The notes beneath the pieces were generated by a model. That model ran no database searches and was not told the DNA's origin. It was given only the letters and a program-made list of their open reading frames with translations. Shown one piece after another: positions 39,925 through 52,990 of a stretch of DNA of 64,000 bases (position 1 is its first letter; every line of letters begins with the position of its first letter). The stretch lies in NCBI RefSeq assembly GCF_020509005.1, contig NC_063012.1:4588001-4652000 (forward strand), in the 5' to 3' direction. Position numbers and translations under genes: made by a program. Origin of the DNA: Fulvia fulva (taxonomy: Eukaryota > Ascomycota > Dothideomycetes > Mycosphaerellales > Mycosphaerellaceae).

Positions 39925-42900
39925 CTTCGAATAGATTATTAATAACGTATAGAGAGATACGAGAAGCTATATTCGGGAGATTATAGAGAAACCGCGATAT
40001 TATACGAGGAAATACTAAGATTAGGTATCGTACTCGCTAAGTCGTACCTTAAAGTAGATTATAGCTAATATAGTAATAATAGCGAGACAGACCGGTACCG
40101 GCGTACTAGGCGTAAGTATAGAGAATACTAATAGACGCGTTCATCGCGCGTCCCTTAATAGATTATTCTTCTTTACCCTACTATCCGATCTATCTGATAA
40201 CGATAGCGCGAACCCGGCGACGTAGACTTAAGGACGTAAAGAGGATATCGTAAATAGGCTTCTCGACGAGAATAACTAGTACCGTAAGTAGTATAAGAAG
40301 GTGTTCGACTAACTTAAGGCGATTAAGGAAGAGGAGGTCGAGATAGAGCTAAACTTAGCTAACCTATATAGGGCGGAGTTTATCGAGGATAAGACAGAAG
40401 ATAAGGGTACTAAGGTACTAAGGAAGAGGAGGGTTACTATCGACAACTTCTAGGAAGCCTTCGACTCGTTAAACGGGTTGAATATAGATAAGTTTAAGAA
40501 GACGGTCAATGACTATCCCTAGTAGATCTATAAGATCCTCTATAATATCGAGTCCGATTATTAACGTACGTAGAAACTTAATACTACGCTCGATATAGCT
40601 AACCGTATTAACCTCCGTAAGGCGTAAGATACTAAGGACTAGATAGACCGACTCGAGGATATAATCGATATAGAATAGGCGACTAGACAGTTCCTAGAAG
40701 AGGAGGTTACGCGACTAAAGGAGGAGATCGCTAAGCGCGATAATACTATCGTTATTGACCTAGACGAGCTTACGAGGGCTAAAGATATAAAGAAGGTATA
40801 TCGTACGTAGTATAAGGTAGCGGAGAGCAAGCTAGTAGAGACCGAGACTAAGCTCGCAGTAGCCGAGAAGCGGATTGCTAAGCTTAAGAAGTAAGAGAAG
40901 GACCGTAGCCGGTCTAAGGAAAAGTAAGACCTACTACCTTAGCGAACCGAGTCTAAAGAGTCACTAGAACGTCGGCAAAATAGAGGCAAGCCTAATAAGA
41001 AGAAGTCGGACCCGGATTTATTAGATTTATTAGACGACGAGGACGACGGTAATAAGGGCCGTAAGAATAGCCGTAAGGACGGTAGTTATAAGGGTAGGAA
41101 GAATCGCCCGAGTACCGACTTAGATAGCAACTCTATCTCCGTATATACGACTTACGACGCCGACATAACTACTAGTATTAAGTCCTCTAACGAGCTAAAG
41201 GCCCCTACTAAGTTCGATCTAAAGAGCGACAATATTAAGTTCTAAGAGTAGTAGCGTACTACCGACGCTAAGCTCTAAGCTTCGAAGTACCGTACCGTAA
41301 AGGACTCCCTTTAGAACGTCTAGAGCTAGTTAAAGAACGGTATATAGACCTATATCGACTTAAAGATCCCTAGTCTTACTAAGTCTACGGAAGGTACGAC
41401 TACTTAGTACGCTTCTATAGATAAGATAATAGAAGATCTAGCCCGGCGCTACGGTACCCGTAATACCTATACTAATGCTATAACTAAGCTTAATAGTCTA
41501 TAGTAGGGTAATAAGGAGAAGTTTAGTAACTTCTACCTATCCTTCCGTAAGAACGCCAATATCGTTAACCTTAATAACGGCGCGAAGGAAATGAAACTCG
41601 AGAAGGACTTCCTACTCTATAAGTTAAACTCGCGCTACGACAACCGTATTATAAACGAGGACATAGTCAATATGACCCTTAAGCAAGTCGTGTCTACGCT
41701 ATATAACTACGAGGACAAGTTTAAGGCGTTCGACCTTAAGTACGGTAAGACCGGTAATAGTAATAAAACCTAAGGTAATAAGAAGACTACTAAGGGTAAC
41801 GACGATAAGAAGGATACGGCTTCGGGTAGTAGCGATAACAATATCAACCCGAACGCTAAGACTAAGTAGGCTAATCGACCTTAGACATTTTAGTATATCT
41901 AACCTTTAGATACTACTCGCGCCTAGGAATATATCGATTAGAATCGGTGCTTAAAATGCGAATAAGAAGGTTACCGCCGTATCAATACCGATTAGTACCC
42001 CCTTCGAGATGTCGTCCGCCGCCTATTTACGCTAGGCTATAACCTAAGTAATAACCGCCGTAACGGTAGTAATAGTAGTAACGCTAATAATACCGGCGGC
42101 GCGGGAAACGCCTAGTCTACTCCGTAGGCGTAATACGTAGTAGACCGTACGAGTCAGAGTTACGAGAAAACGAGAAAAAGTATAAATATAAACATAGGCC
42201 TCCTAAGAGAGGTAAGGTTTTAAGTATATCGGTATACTCCCTACTAGCTATAAACTACTCTATAGATAAACACAATCCGGTAATAGCTTCTTATCTAGTT
42301 ATACTATATATAGTAAATAGAAAAATCCCTACTCAAACCCTTTATAATAATAGTGCTAACTCTACGTACTTTAATATCGACTTTACGTATAAGAACAACC
42401 TTGATATAATATAGCTACCTAATCCGTTAGGGCTAATATTAGTAGATAGCCGACCTACTAGTGACCTTATTACTTATAGAATAACGGTACAGATTCAGAT
42501 TGGTAACTACGTAGAGACTAGGTCTAGCTACTACGTATTACTAGAATACGATATAGTCCTCGGCCGTCCCTAGTACGACGAGTATCAACCTACGTTCTAC
42601 TATACGTTAGGAACTATAATCCTATTATTACTATATTGTCGACAGAACTATATACTCGGAACTGAACTAGTATACGTATAGTCTATTAACGATAAAGGTA
42701 TTATACTAAGAGGCGTTCTTTAGACCGAGATACTAGTACTATAGAGTTCGCGACCTTAAGCTCTATCTAATTACGTTAAACCCTACGTAGAGGATAAAGA
42801 CGAACCTATAGTAGTATAGGAGACGTATACGACGAAGGTAGTAATACGACATACCGTCGATATCTACGATAAACTAGAACCGTCTTATTACGTCCGCTAG

Positions 42901-45900
42901 CTACTACCCGCCGATAGGGTTAAAACACTTAAGCGCCTAGCGCGTCGAACGAAGAAAGAACTAGAGGTCGAGACTAAGCCGGAGATCGATATCAAGCCTA
43001 TTAATATAGAAGTACTTCGGCGTATAAGCCGGAGGAAGGGCTATAAAGTATATATAATATAGATATTTAACCCGAAAGAAAATCTTAATAGGTAAGTCGC
43101 GCGAGACCCGCTATCCGCGTATATACTAAAGGCTTTTAGTATAAGAGCGAAGCTAGTACTAGGAGGTAGCGCGGCGATCTTAGTAGATACTAATACTTAA
43201 GAAAACATAGATAGATAGGAGGAGCCCCGGGGTAACTATACCTAGCGGTAACTTAACGCTTCTACTATATTAGCTAACGACTATTAACGTTTTATAAACG
43301 GTAAGGACAAAGACTAGGATCCTATCCCTTTATTACTAGTAGAGTTTAGGGAAATGGCTAGGCTGTTTAGCCGAAAGGAAGTAGATAAGGTCCTACCGCG
43401 ACGACCTAGCGTAGACTATAAGATTAAGCTAAAGAATAGTTAGACACCGCTATTTCGAAGACTATACTCCTTCTCTATACGAGAGAACGAGGTGATTAAG
43501 AAGTGGATCGACGACTAACTTGAGAAAGGTTTTATTTAGAGAAGCGTATTACTAGTAGTAGTACCTATTCTAATAGTCAAAAAGCCGGGTAGAGGGCTAC
43601 GAGTATACATAGACTATAGAGCTCTAAACGCGCTTACGACGAAGAGTCGCTACCCGATTCTACTATTTTAAGAGACCTTAGATTGTATTACTAGCGCGTA
43701 ATAGTTCACTAAGCTAGATATTATCGCTACGTTTAATCGTATCCGTATTATAGTAGGAGACGAGTAGAAAACGGCCTTTACTACTAGATATAGGCAGTTT
43801 AAGTACGTAGTTATGCCTTTTAGACTATATAATATACTAGGAACGTTTTAGTTATTTATAAACAATATACTAAGGGGGTTTCTAGATAGCGTCGTGTTAT
43901 ATTACCTTAATAACGCACTTGTCTTTAGTAAGACAAGAGAAGAGTATATCTAATATATCCTAAAGGTTCTATAAAAGCTAGATACCGCCGGGCTCTAGTT
44001 AGATATTAACAAATACGAGTTCTTTAGACACGGGACTACTTATCTAGATGTCATCATCACAAATAAGGGTATTAAGATAGACCTAGCTAAGATTAAATAC
44101 GTTAAGAATTGGCCTATACCCGCGAATGTCACTAACATCTTATCGTTTATAGGGTTTACTAACTTCTACCGTAGGTTTATTAAGGATTTCAGTAAGATCT
44201 ACTTGCCTATAACAAAGCTTACGAGGAAGAATGTCCTATAGGACTGGTCTCTAGTATATTAATAGGCGTTCGAGGCATTAAAGTAAGTATTTATCGATAC
44301 GCCTACCTTAAAACACTTCTACCTAGGGCGAGAGACTATTCTAGAAACAGATGCCTTAGATTACGTAATATTAGTAGTACTCTTATAACGTAACGAGCGA
44401 GGAGTATTATATCCTATCGCTTATATATCTAAGAAGATAGATCCCTAGTAATATAACTACGACATCTACGTTAAGGAGCTCCTAGCTATTATATAAGCTT
44501 TCGAGGAATAGCGACCGGAACTAACTATTAACGAATACGGTACCGACGATTATAAGAATCTACTAGACCGGGAATCTAAGGACAAGCCGACGCTTATATA
44601 CTCCGATTATTAGAACCTCGAATAGTTTATAAGCACGAAGCAATTGAACCGTAGACAAGCTCGCTAGGCCGAGTTTCTCTCGTAGTTCTTCTTTAAGATC
44701 GTCTATAGGCTAGGAGTTTAAGGTACTAAGCTAGACAGCTTAACCCGACGTTTATAGGACTTACCGAAGCCTAGAGACCTAGATAACCTACGAAACCAAT
44801 AGTAGTATTAGGTATTACTAGGCCTAGATCGTATCCTAAACCTATTATCTACTAGAGTATTATCGGTATATACTAATAACGTTATGACCCCGCTTACGAC
44901 CGCTATTTAAGGACTCTATACGTAACTAGAGGCTAAGGAAGCCGTTTAATAGCTAGAACGAGATGATCTATACACCTTACTAAGGAAGCACCGTATCGAT
45001 AACCGATATATAGTCCTAGTTAGAGGTATAATATACATTAAGAATATATATAGTAGTTATAGCCTATTCGTTCCTCCGGAGTTAGAAGACAATCTAGATA
45101 AAGGTGAAATCCCGGTACGTACTCGTATCGTATAGTCTTTCTACGACTATATAGCAGCTAGTAACTTAGGGGACGAGAAGACGTATAAATTAGTAGCTCG
45201 TAACTATACCTAGCTAGGTATCGTACGATTTATTAAGAGCTATATACGTACCTACCGCGCTTACCGTACGAACAAGAATACTAATATCTAGTACCTAGGG
45301 CTATTAAGACCGCTACTAGTACTATTTAGCGCTTAGGAGGATATCTCTATTAACTTCGTAGTCAAACTACCGAAGGGAATAAGCGTAGTCGACGGATAAA
45401 CGTACGAGAACATTATAACCGTTATATATCGCTTAACTAAGGAGCGATATATCATTCCTATTACCTCGATAATAGTAGAGTATTACGTACTAGTATTCCT
45501 TAAGTACGTATTTAGTAGACATAGGCTCCCGAAGTCTATTGTCTCGGATCGTAGTACGTAATAGGTTTCCGTATTCTAGCGTAGGATATACGCGCTACTT
45601 AGTATTAATCGAAAGCTATCTTTGTTGTTCTACCTAGAAATAGATAGATAGTCGGAGAACACGAATAAAGTAATAGAGCAATACCTACGTATCTTTATTA
45701 ACTATGCCTAGGACGACTAGCTAGATTAGACTCTATTAGCTAAGTTTATAGTAAACAATATAGTGTCCGTAATAATAGGCGTCTCGCCGTTCTATACTAA
45801 TACTAGGCGTAATCTAAGGTTCTCTAAGTTCGACTTAGACTTGCCTATACTACTAATGCTATATAAATAGCGACTAGACGCCGAGTCCGCGGACAAGTTT

Positions 45901-46750
45901 ACGGCTAAGATATAAGAGATATACTAATACTTACGGTAGTAGATAGCCTTAGTATAAGTAGTCTAAGCTAAGTACGTAAACTAGACGCGTACACCTATAC
46001 TACGGTACGCCGAAGGCGACGAAGTATAGGCAAGTACTAAGAACTAGATAATAGAGAGACCTTCTCGTAAGATAGACGTAAAGTAGTCTAGACCGTACGT
46101 AATTACGGAGGTACTACCGGGCAATACTTATAAAGTAGAGCTCCTATATACTTTAAATATCGATAATCGCTTCTACTTATACCTTCTTATACTAGTTCAT
46201 CCGCCGGTTATAGGACAGACATAACCCGTACTACTACCGATCCGAATTGTCGACGACGAATAATACGAAGCCGATCCCGCCGAACCCGATTAATAGGAAG
46301 TTAAGCAAATTCTAGACTATAAGAAGAGATAGTAGCGAGGACTAACACCGGTAGGAGGTAAGTAGCTATATTAAAAATACTTAGTGAAATATATTAGATA
46401 CAATAAGCTACCCTATAAAGCTACGGACTAGGTTATTAAGACTACCGCCGCCTCCGTAGCCGACTTTTACTATAACTACCCGAGAGCGACTAAGCTACCT
46501 AGTTTTTAACTACCTATAGACTAGATACCGAATGAGAATGCTATAGGTATACGTATAGCGCGCTAACTAGTATAAGTAGCGATAGCTCTAATACCGGTAG
46601 AACGAGGCCTCCGGGCTTATAAGAAAGAGAGCGATACGTATAGTCTAATAGATAATAAGGTATTCGCGAAGGCAATAAGAGATGTAATAGATACGATAGA
46701 TATAAGAGGAGAGGAGAGTACTCCGGAGCGTACTCTAAGAGGGGGGGTAG

Positions 46751-46935
46751 TATTACCGTACCGGCGTATATTTACTTAAACCCGCGGGTACGTACCTAGA
46801 CCTCGCGCCCGCTAACTAATCCGACTAGCGGCTTAGCGCCCGTATATAACTCTCGCGCCCTCCGCGCCTCCCTTAGATAGAACATCTATTCGACTTATAC
46901 CTTACCCGACTACGTACTTATACCTACTTATAGTA
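46751..46935 (+). repeat. Gypsy-1 3' LTR
   Basis: 185 bp, same length as the 5' LTR. Its first bases are TATTACC, where the 5' LTR has TGTCACC, so both the TG and the CA dinucleotides were RIPed here. Confidence 0.85.
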
Positions 46936-46940
46936 TATAG

Positions 46941-48049
46941 TTAGTATTAGAAGTATTATAGTACACTATAGCTACTCTAATAGATCTCCGTATCTATTCT
47001 CTCGTAGTTCTAGAATAGCCTATTATCTAGTATCTAGTTAGCTTGTTCCGCTATCTCTACCTAGATAATAAGTGATAAATACGTCTTCTCTCGGTCTACT
47101 ATCTTATATAGCTATACCGCCTTTGTTAGTCGTACTCCTAGGGATATGTTCTAGTTCTATACCTAGAGTTAGGTAAGGTCTTCGACCTTAAATGTCCTAG
47201 GGACCCCGTAGGCGATGACGGTATACTATTAGTAGGAGACTCGTACTAACTTCGCGACTTGAGTAGTCTACTCCTTATAGGTCTCTAGTTTTTATCTATT
47301 AGACTCTTATACGATAAAGAGTCTTACTACGCCTATTACCTCTACCTTCGCTCTAACTACCTCCTTTTAGCCGATTCTATCGACAATCTCCTTACTTATT
47401 AGGGCTACGATTCCTTATTTCTCCGCCGGATTAGTAATATATAGGCGTACCGTATTACCTACCTTTGTAGGGGGTTAATTCTTACCTACTACTACTATTA
47501 CCTATATAGTTAGTCTCTAGGCTACCTTCTGTATTACTTATTAGATTGTCTTCAGGATTTAGTATAATAGCGCTTTTAGCGCTCCTAGTAGCTATACTAT
47601 AGTATTCTTATATACCCGGGCTAGGTGTTCATTATCCCCTAGTAAGTTTTCTACCTCCGTATATAGAGTTATCTATACTATATTATTTATCGTTAGCCTC
47701 TACTTTCTATATAGTAGCCCTTAGCTTATGTCCTAGGTTTTTCCTTAGTTTGTTCCTCGGCTTAGCTCTTAGTACTAAATGTTTGTAAGGCTATAGCTCT
47801 CGTTAGTTACTATCCTCCGCTACTATTCGGGGTGAGGTCGCGCTTCCTAATTAAGTAGTTGTCCTCCGTAACTCCGTAACTCTAGGGTCTACCGTTAGGG
47901 GAACGGAACCTTAGTTTTAGGGTTCTTTATACTACGATTACGCCGCCGCTAGCGTAGGCGGGTCGCTACTACTTAAGTAGATTGCCCGTCTTAATAAGGG
48001 CTGTCGAATAGATAGTCCTCGTCGATATTCTACTCTCGAAGGTCCGTTC
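46941..48049 (-). mobile_element. RIPed Tad-C LINE, part 2 (rest of ORF1)
   Basis: Continues part 1 after the gypsy-1 insertion. The minus-strand translation near 47,330-47,080 gives KLETYKE, AKLVRVSY, YTVIAYGV and VDREKTYLS, aligning with LINE A ORF1 (RLATQKEWTVKLGKTAKVSH, MVIAHRM). The 5' limit is not clear; the last ~100 bp up to 48,049 may already belong to the neighbouring Tad-B piece. Confidence 0.55.
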
Positions 48050-48349
48050 TAGTTATATATATATATATTATATATCTAAGTACTACCTACGTAGAGGGAG
48101 GTAATATCTCCCCCGCCTTCTTCGTCTATATAGTATACTACCTCCTAGTTAGATTTAAGTATATTCTTACTAATATAGAAGTACGTACGGGGCCTACTAT
48201 CGCTTTATAGGTATATTATATAGCCTAGTAATTTATAGATTATTAGTCTCTTATAGTACGGGTTGATCTATAGCTCCTAGATTACTAGGACGTAGTAGAC
48301 GTACGGGTCCGCCTCGTATAGGAAATAGTTTTATACTATATCCTTACTA
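48050..48349 (-). mobile_element. RIPed Tad-B LINE fragment (start of ORF2), separated half
   Basis: Matches 23,640-23,930 of the full-length Tad-B in the same orientation. It breaks off at ATCCTTACTA (48,340-48,349) next to a Fot1 terminal repeat. Its missing neighbour bases, GTTAACTATA on the sense strand, lie at 8,110-8,119. Confidence 0.75.
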
Positions 48350-49402
48350 ACGTACTTTACTACCGAGTAGGCTATACTACCGAGCGGGCTACTTTTACTA
48401 AGAACTATACTACTTCTACTTCAATTACGACGGTATCTTAATACGACGACATCCTATAGAATTATTACTAGAAGGACGATTCCTCTTTAGATTCTTCGCT
48501 ATCTAGCGAGTCTACTTAATAGGTACGTACGTTATGCCCCGACTCGCTATATCGCTTATAGCGTCGTAGCCTTAGTACTAGCCGAACACTATCTACGACT
48601 CTCTACTTACTTCCTACCTCCTAGTATCCTCTAGAGGTATCAATTACGACGCCTTATGGAAGGTTAGAGACCCTCTAGACTAAATGTACTTGCGCTTTCG
48701 TGCTTTCCGCTATATAAGGGCCTAGTTAGACTTACGTAGCTTACTAATCTTACTTCGTATAAGAGCTATCTAATACGCTATCTCTCTACTCCCTCTCTAT
48801 TGCCCTATTAAATGACCTTCCTCTTTCTACTACGCCTTTCTAAACCCGTAACGACTCTCTAAGACGTAATAATACCTATTATAAACCCTATCTCGTCGAA
48901 GTTATAGGTGTCCTAGTTAAGGATACTATACTTCTCCTTTATATTACGTATAAGTAAGAACTACTTCTCGATAACGTCTAGATCTTCTATTAGGGCTCGC
49001 TAACGATCGTATCTACGTGTTATACGAACCTTTAGCTTACAATACCGCCTAATAAACCTGTCTATCTAATTAAGACTAGCGGGCTTAAGACCCTTCTCTT
49101 ATAGTAATCAATCGGCTATTACTCGTATACTAGCCTTTAATAGCGGGAAACCTCTAAGATCTAGCTCGAGTATATACTCAAGTATTACCCTCTCTTCTAG
49201 CTCTATAAGCTTCTTCGAATTAGGCTCATAGTTACCCCGAGGAGGTCGTCTATTTAATCGATACCCTAGTATAGTTCAAGACGCGTCGTATACCTTTATA
49301 GCAAGTCGATTCGTAATTATCGCGTCGCGTTTCGTAGCCTAGACAGCTAAGATCAGTTTGGCCTAGTTTGAAGACAATATACGCTATAATAGTAGTTATA
49401 TA
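48350..49402 (-). mobile_element. Fot1-like transposon copy 2, main part, split by LINE B
   Basis: Starts at the left with ACGTACTTTACTACCGAG directly after TA (48,348-48,349), two 17-bp TIR units, then a RIPed transposase on the minus strand. FDEIGF at 48,883-48,900 corresponds to FDETGF of copy 1. 48,455-49,400 is homologous to 3605-4545. It ends where the LINE B tail begins (49,403). With the 95 bp at 8120-8214 it would make an element of about 1.1 kb, short for an autonomous Fot1-type transposon, so it is probably an internal-deletion form. Confidence 0.75.
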
Positions 49403-49603
49403 TAGATAGATAGATAGATAATTCATTTACCCGTTGTGGTGCCCTCCGGCCCATGCGGGTTTATGTCTATATATGTTACTGCATAAGGTAGGAAACCTAT
49501 TCCTAGGTAAAAACCTCCTCTCCTTCTCTAATAGCTTCCTTGCTATGAGTTCTCAGTTTTCCTTCCATTAGGGTGCACTAGTGTCATGGTGGTTAGCCTC
49601 TGA

Positions 49604-49774
49604 CTACCTTGTCTGCAACCCTGGAGTTGTCCCCCTCTTCCTGCTCTCCTCCTCCTTCTTTCTCTCCTCAATCCATCTCTCTGTTTCCCTAGTAAGAGAG
49701 AACTGCTCCAAAAATCCTTGGTGGATGATCCACCTTGTAATTCTCTGGAGGTCTCCCTTATTGCTGATCATGGC
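49604..49774 (-). other. LINE B open extension after the ORF2 TAA
   Basis: Mirror of the extension in LINE A: the same TAA closes ORF2, and the same 56 further codons are open to a TAG. Sharing by both copies shows the stop was in the common source. Confidence 0.55.
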
Positions 49775-52700
49775 TTAGAAGTTTCTGTTCCTTGCCCTTG
49801 CCCTCCATTCACCTCTCCCTGTACTCCATTCTTTGCAAACCAGAAGTCTATGTTCGACATTCTGGGACAGGTAGCCGCATGGGCAACTCTTGTCTTCGAT
49901 ACCTGGGACTTTTCTCTGATGCAGGTATGCCCTGACTCCGATGTGTTCAGAGCGGATTTGTATTGCTATGCTTGCTTCTGACCTGGTCAGGTCTGAGTAC
50001 AGTAGGTAGTTGTGGCTACCAAACTGTTGGAGTGCCTTTGGGGTTCCTGGCCTCTGTGGGGTTCTTGTCCATTCAGTCTTCCAGAGGAGTCCTGCCATCC
50101 TTTCAGCTAGAGACTGTTGCTTCTTCCCTTGGCTGGCTGCTGATCCTCTCCCTTGAGCCCTTCTGTCCTGTTCCTGCTGGGCTAGGTGCAGCTGTTCTGT
50201 TAGTTCTTTGAACTTCTGCAGGTCCTGCTGCTTCTGTGGGGCTGGATTGGGTCTTGCTTGTCTGTGCCTTCTTGTGCACTGGCTCCTGATTTTGTTGACT
50301 GCCTTCTGGATTACTAGCTGGGCTGGGTATGCAGACGTCTTTCCTGCATACTGGTATCTCAACCCTTGAAGGTAGAGCTTGGCTGGTGGGGAGCCAGACT
50401 CCATTTCGACCACCCTTGTTGGAGTTGACTTGTATGCTCCAAGCACCTTTTTCAGACAGGAGGCTTGGGCTCTGCTGATGGGATCTGCAATTCTCTTTGG
50501 GATCTTGTCTTGGGCTGACCAGATCTGGGCCCCATATAGCATGGCTAGCTTCACAACGGCCTTGTACATAACCTTTGCTTTCGCAAATGTGGCTCCCCAT
50601 GTGGAGGCTGTAAGCCTGTCAATTGATTGCCTGTTGTTGTCTGCTCTTGCCTGTGCTTTCTTGACCTGTGGTCCCCAGCTAAGCTTTGGATCCAGCCATA
50701 TTCCTAGCACCCTTAATTCACTTGAGGGTTCTGTTGTGTGTCCCTGAATGGTGATTGGGGCTTGCATATTGTGTCTGTTTCTGGCTCTACTGAAGTGGAT
50801 GAGTTGATACTTCTCTGGGGCAAATCTGGCTCCATGTTTCCTGGCCCATTCCTCACATTCCTCGTGTTTCTTCTGCAAGATTCTACAGTTCTCTTCTGTG
50901 CTGTCTGACCAGGCTAGGATGTTTGTGTCATCCACAAACCCTGAGGTTGATGTGTTTCTAGAGTTTAGCTTTGCTGGCAGGTCTGCTATAAAGAGGAGAA
51001 ACAGGATTGGAGACATTGTTGATCCCTGTGGGATTCCTGTCTCTGTAGGCATGCTGTCAGATTTGTATCTGCCCAGTCTTAGTCTTGTGGTTCTACCTCT
51101 GAGGAAGGACTGGATGAACTGGACTGTCCAGTTGGGGATAGCCTTCTGTTTCAGGATGTGGATCAGCCTCTGGTGTGAGACATTGTCAAAGGCTCCTGAT
51201 ATGTCTAGTGAGAGGAGTGTGGCTGCTTTGTTGTTCCCAAAGTGCCATAGGGTCTTGATCTGCTCTGTGATAAGTTCCACAGCTGTTAGTGTTGATCTTT
51301 GTTTCCTGCCTCCCATCTGTTCTTCAGGAAGGATTCCATGTTCTTCAGCTAGGTTTGTCAGCCTTTCTGCTATGATCTTTTCCAGGAGTTTGCCTAGTGT
51401 GTTGAGCAAGGCAATAGGTCTGTATGCCTTTAGCTTTGTGTAGTCCTCTTTCTGTGGTTTTCTCAAGACCACAGTCAGTGACTCCTTGAAGTGTTTAGGG
51501 CAGTGTCCTTGGGCCATGCACTGTGAAAAGATGTTTGACAGTGCAGGGGAGATCTGGTCCTTGCATGTCTTAATGAACAAGTTTGGAATCCCATCTGGTC
51601 CTGGGGCCTTGTTTCCTGAGAGTGTCTTAATGATGCTCTTGATCTCTCCCTCTCCCACTGTGCAGGATTGCTCTAGTGGTGTTGGATACACACTGCCCTC
51701 CAGATCCTGCAGGTCAGCTTCTACCTGTGTGCCAAAGAAATGTTTCCCCAATGCCTGTGCCTTTCCTGGGAGAGTGTGTTGGATTACTCCTTCCTGGTCT
51801 TCAATGTTTGGAAACTGGGGCAGCATGTTTCTGTCCTGTGTGGGTTGTCTTGCCCACTTTGCTAGTTTCCACATCTTCTCAGGATTCTGGGTAATGGATC
51901 CAACTGTTGACCTCCACTCCAGCATCTTGTCCCTCTTGATCTGGGCCTTCTTGTCTCTGGTTGCCTGGTTGTATCTGTCCCATGCTTCCTGGGAGTGACT
52001 CTGGGTAAGGGCTCTCCTGGCCTGCCTGGCTGCCTTGACCTTCTCTGAGCATTCCTTTGTCCAGAATGGCTTCTGGTACAGTGACTGTTTCTTTTCTCTA
52101 GTGTGGGCTGCTGCAGTTTCCTGCATTGTTCTAACCAGTTCTGCCACTGCTTGGTCTATGTCTAAGGCTGTTTCCAGTCTCCTGGTCTCTAGTCCAGCTA
52201 GCTTCTGTTCCAGGTCTTGTCTGATCTGTTCCCAGTTGGCTGCCTTCCAGGCCAGCTGAGGTTCTAGGTCTCCTTCCTGCTGTGTCTGTGTTTCAAACTC
52301 CACCTGAATTGGGAGGTGATCTGATGAGGACTCCAAGTCCTGGTTAACCCAGCATCTGGTGACCTTCTGCTGCAGGTCATGTGATGCAAAGCACAGGTCA
52401 ATGGTGCTTGAGCTTGCTCTCTGTGACCAGGTAGTTAGGCCCTTTGGGGTAACTAGGTGCATGTTGTTGCTTTGGGTAGTGGAGAGGAGTCTGTTAGCTA
52501 GGAAGTGATAGGCAGGTGCAAAGTCTGATCCCCATGTAGGATGGTGCAAGTTGAAGTCTCCCAGCACGATGTGTTGGGAGTCACTCTGCAAGATGTCTGG
52601 CAGCTGTTGTAGTGTGCCCAGCTGGGTGCTGCTTCTGGAGCTAGGGGGTGGGTTGTATACACTGTGGATGTGGATGCTGCCTTGGTTGGTGTTGAGTCTG

Positions 52701-52990
52701 ACTGAGGTGATGTCTCCCCCTTCCTGTTGGATTTGTTCCCAGCTGTCTGTTGCCATCTCTTTGCTGATGTACATGCATGTTCTAGGGGTGCCTTGTTTGG
52801 CTAGGAGTGTGTGATACCTTGGGTCGTTAGCAGTAGATGGTCTGTTAGATTTGCTGTTAATCCAAGGTTCCTGGACTGCAATGACTAGGTGTTTCTTTGG
52901 GTCCAGTGCTTGGAGAAAGCTTCTCTGGACCTTGTGCTGGCTTTTGTTGACATTGTACTGGATAGTGGTAAGATTGGGTGTCTCAATCAT
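49775..52990 (-). CDS. LINE B ORF2: endonuclease-reverse transcriptase
   Basis: 1,071 codons, two amino-acid differences from LINE A ORF2: Asn in GPDGIPNLFIK and Ala in SQCMAQGHC. All endonuclease residues (E41, D145, N147, D224, H225) and the FVDD motif are kept. The Asp-to-Asn change is G-to-A; it lies close to the RT fingers motif and might weaken activity, but Asn is not at a known catalytic position. Start codon and ATGA overlap with ORF1 as in LINE A. Confidence 0.95.
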   Translation of the reverse strand: MIETPNLTTIQYNVNKSQHKVQRSFLQALDPKKHLVIAVQEPWINSKSNRPSTANDPRYHTLLAKQGTPRTCMYISKEMATDSWEQIQQEGGDITSVRLNTNQGSIHIHSVYNPPPSSRSSTQLGTLQQLPDILQSDSQHIVLGDFNLHHPTWGSDFAPAYHFLANRLLSTTQSNNMHLVTPKGLTTWSQRASSSTIDLCFASHDLQQKVTRCWVNQDLESSSDHLPIQVEFETQTQQEGDLEPQLAWKAANWEQIRQDLEQKLAGLETRRLETALDIDQAVAELVRTMQETAAAHTREKKQSLYQKPFWTKECSEKVKAARQARRALTQSHSQEAWDRYNQATRDKKAQIKRDKMLEWRSTVGSITQNPEKMWKLAKWARQPTQDRNMLPQFPNIEDQEGVIQHTLPGKAQALGKHFFGTQVEADLQDLEGSVYPTPLEQSCTVGEGEIKSIIKTLSGNKAPGPDGIPNLFIKTCKDQISPALSNIFSQCMAQGHCPKHFKESLTVVLRKPQKEDYTKLKAYRPIALLNTLGKLLEKIIAERLTNLAEEHGILPEEQMGGRKQRSTLTAVELITEQIKTLWHFGNNKAATLLSLDISGAFDNVSHQRLIHILKQKAIPNWTVQFIQSFLRGRTTRLRLGRYKSDSMPTETGIPQGSTMSPILFLLFIADLPAKLNSRNTSTSGFVDDTNILAWSDSTEENCRILQKKHEECEEWARKHGARFAPEKYQLIHFSRARNRHNMQAPITIQGHTTEPSSELRVLGIWLDPKLSWGPQVKKAQARADNNRQSIDRLTASTWGATFAKAKVMYKAVVKLAMLYGAQIWSAQDKIPKRIADPISRAQASCLKKVLGAYKSTPTRVVEMESGSPPAKLYLQGLRYQYAGKTSAYPAQLVIQKAVNKIRSQCTRRHRQARPNPAPQKQQDLQKFKELTEQLHLAQQEQDRRAQGRGSAASQGKKQQSLAERMAGLLWKTEWTRTPQRPGTPKALQQFGSHNYLLYSDLTRSEASIAIQIRSEHIGVRAYLHQRKVPGIEDKSCPCGYLSQNVEHRLLVCKEWSTGRGEWRARARNRNF

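Larger units (their letters stand above)
39740..46935 (+). mobile_element. Complete RIPed gypsy element 1
   Basis: 7,196 bp with two 185-bp LTRs and a perfect 5-bp target duplication TATAG (39,735-39,739 and 46,936-46,940). Gag relic at about 39,950-41,900; a zinc knuckle is readable at 41,948-41,990 as CLKCE*EGYRRINTD (stop for Gln, Tyr for His). Protease region ILGRP-like at about 42,550. RT at about 43,560-43,960 with KLDIIATFNRIRI and YLNN in place of YxDD. RNase H at about 44,300-44,600, integrase about 45,100-45,800. A purine run (GAGAGGAGAGG, then G-rich to 46,750) is the polypurine tract. It is inserted in a Tad-C LINE. Confidence 0.88.

Noticed and set aside
41591..41773. A 60-codon open frame in the gypsy-1 gag region.
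   Set aside because: It is a short stop-free remnant of the RIPed gag frame, not a separate gene.
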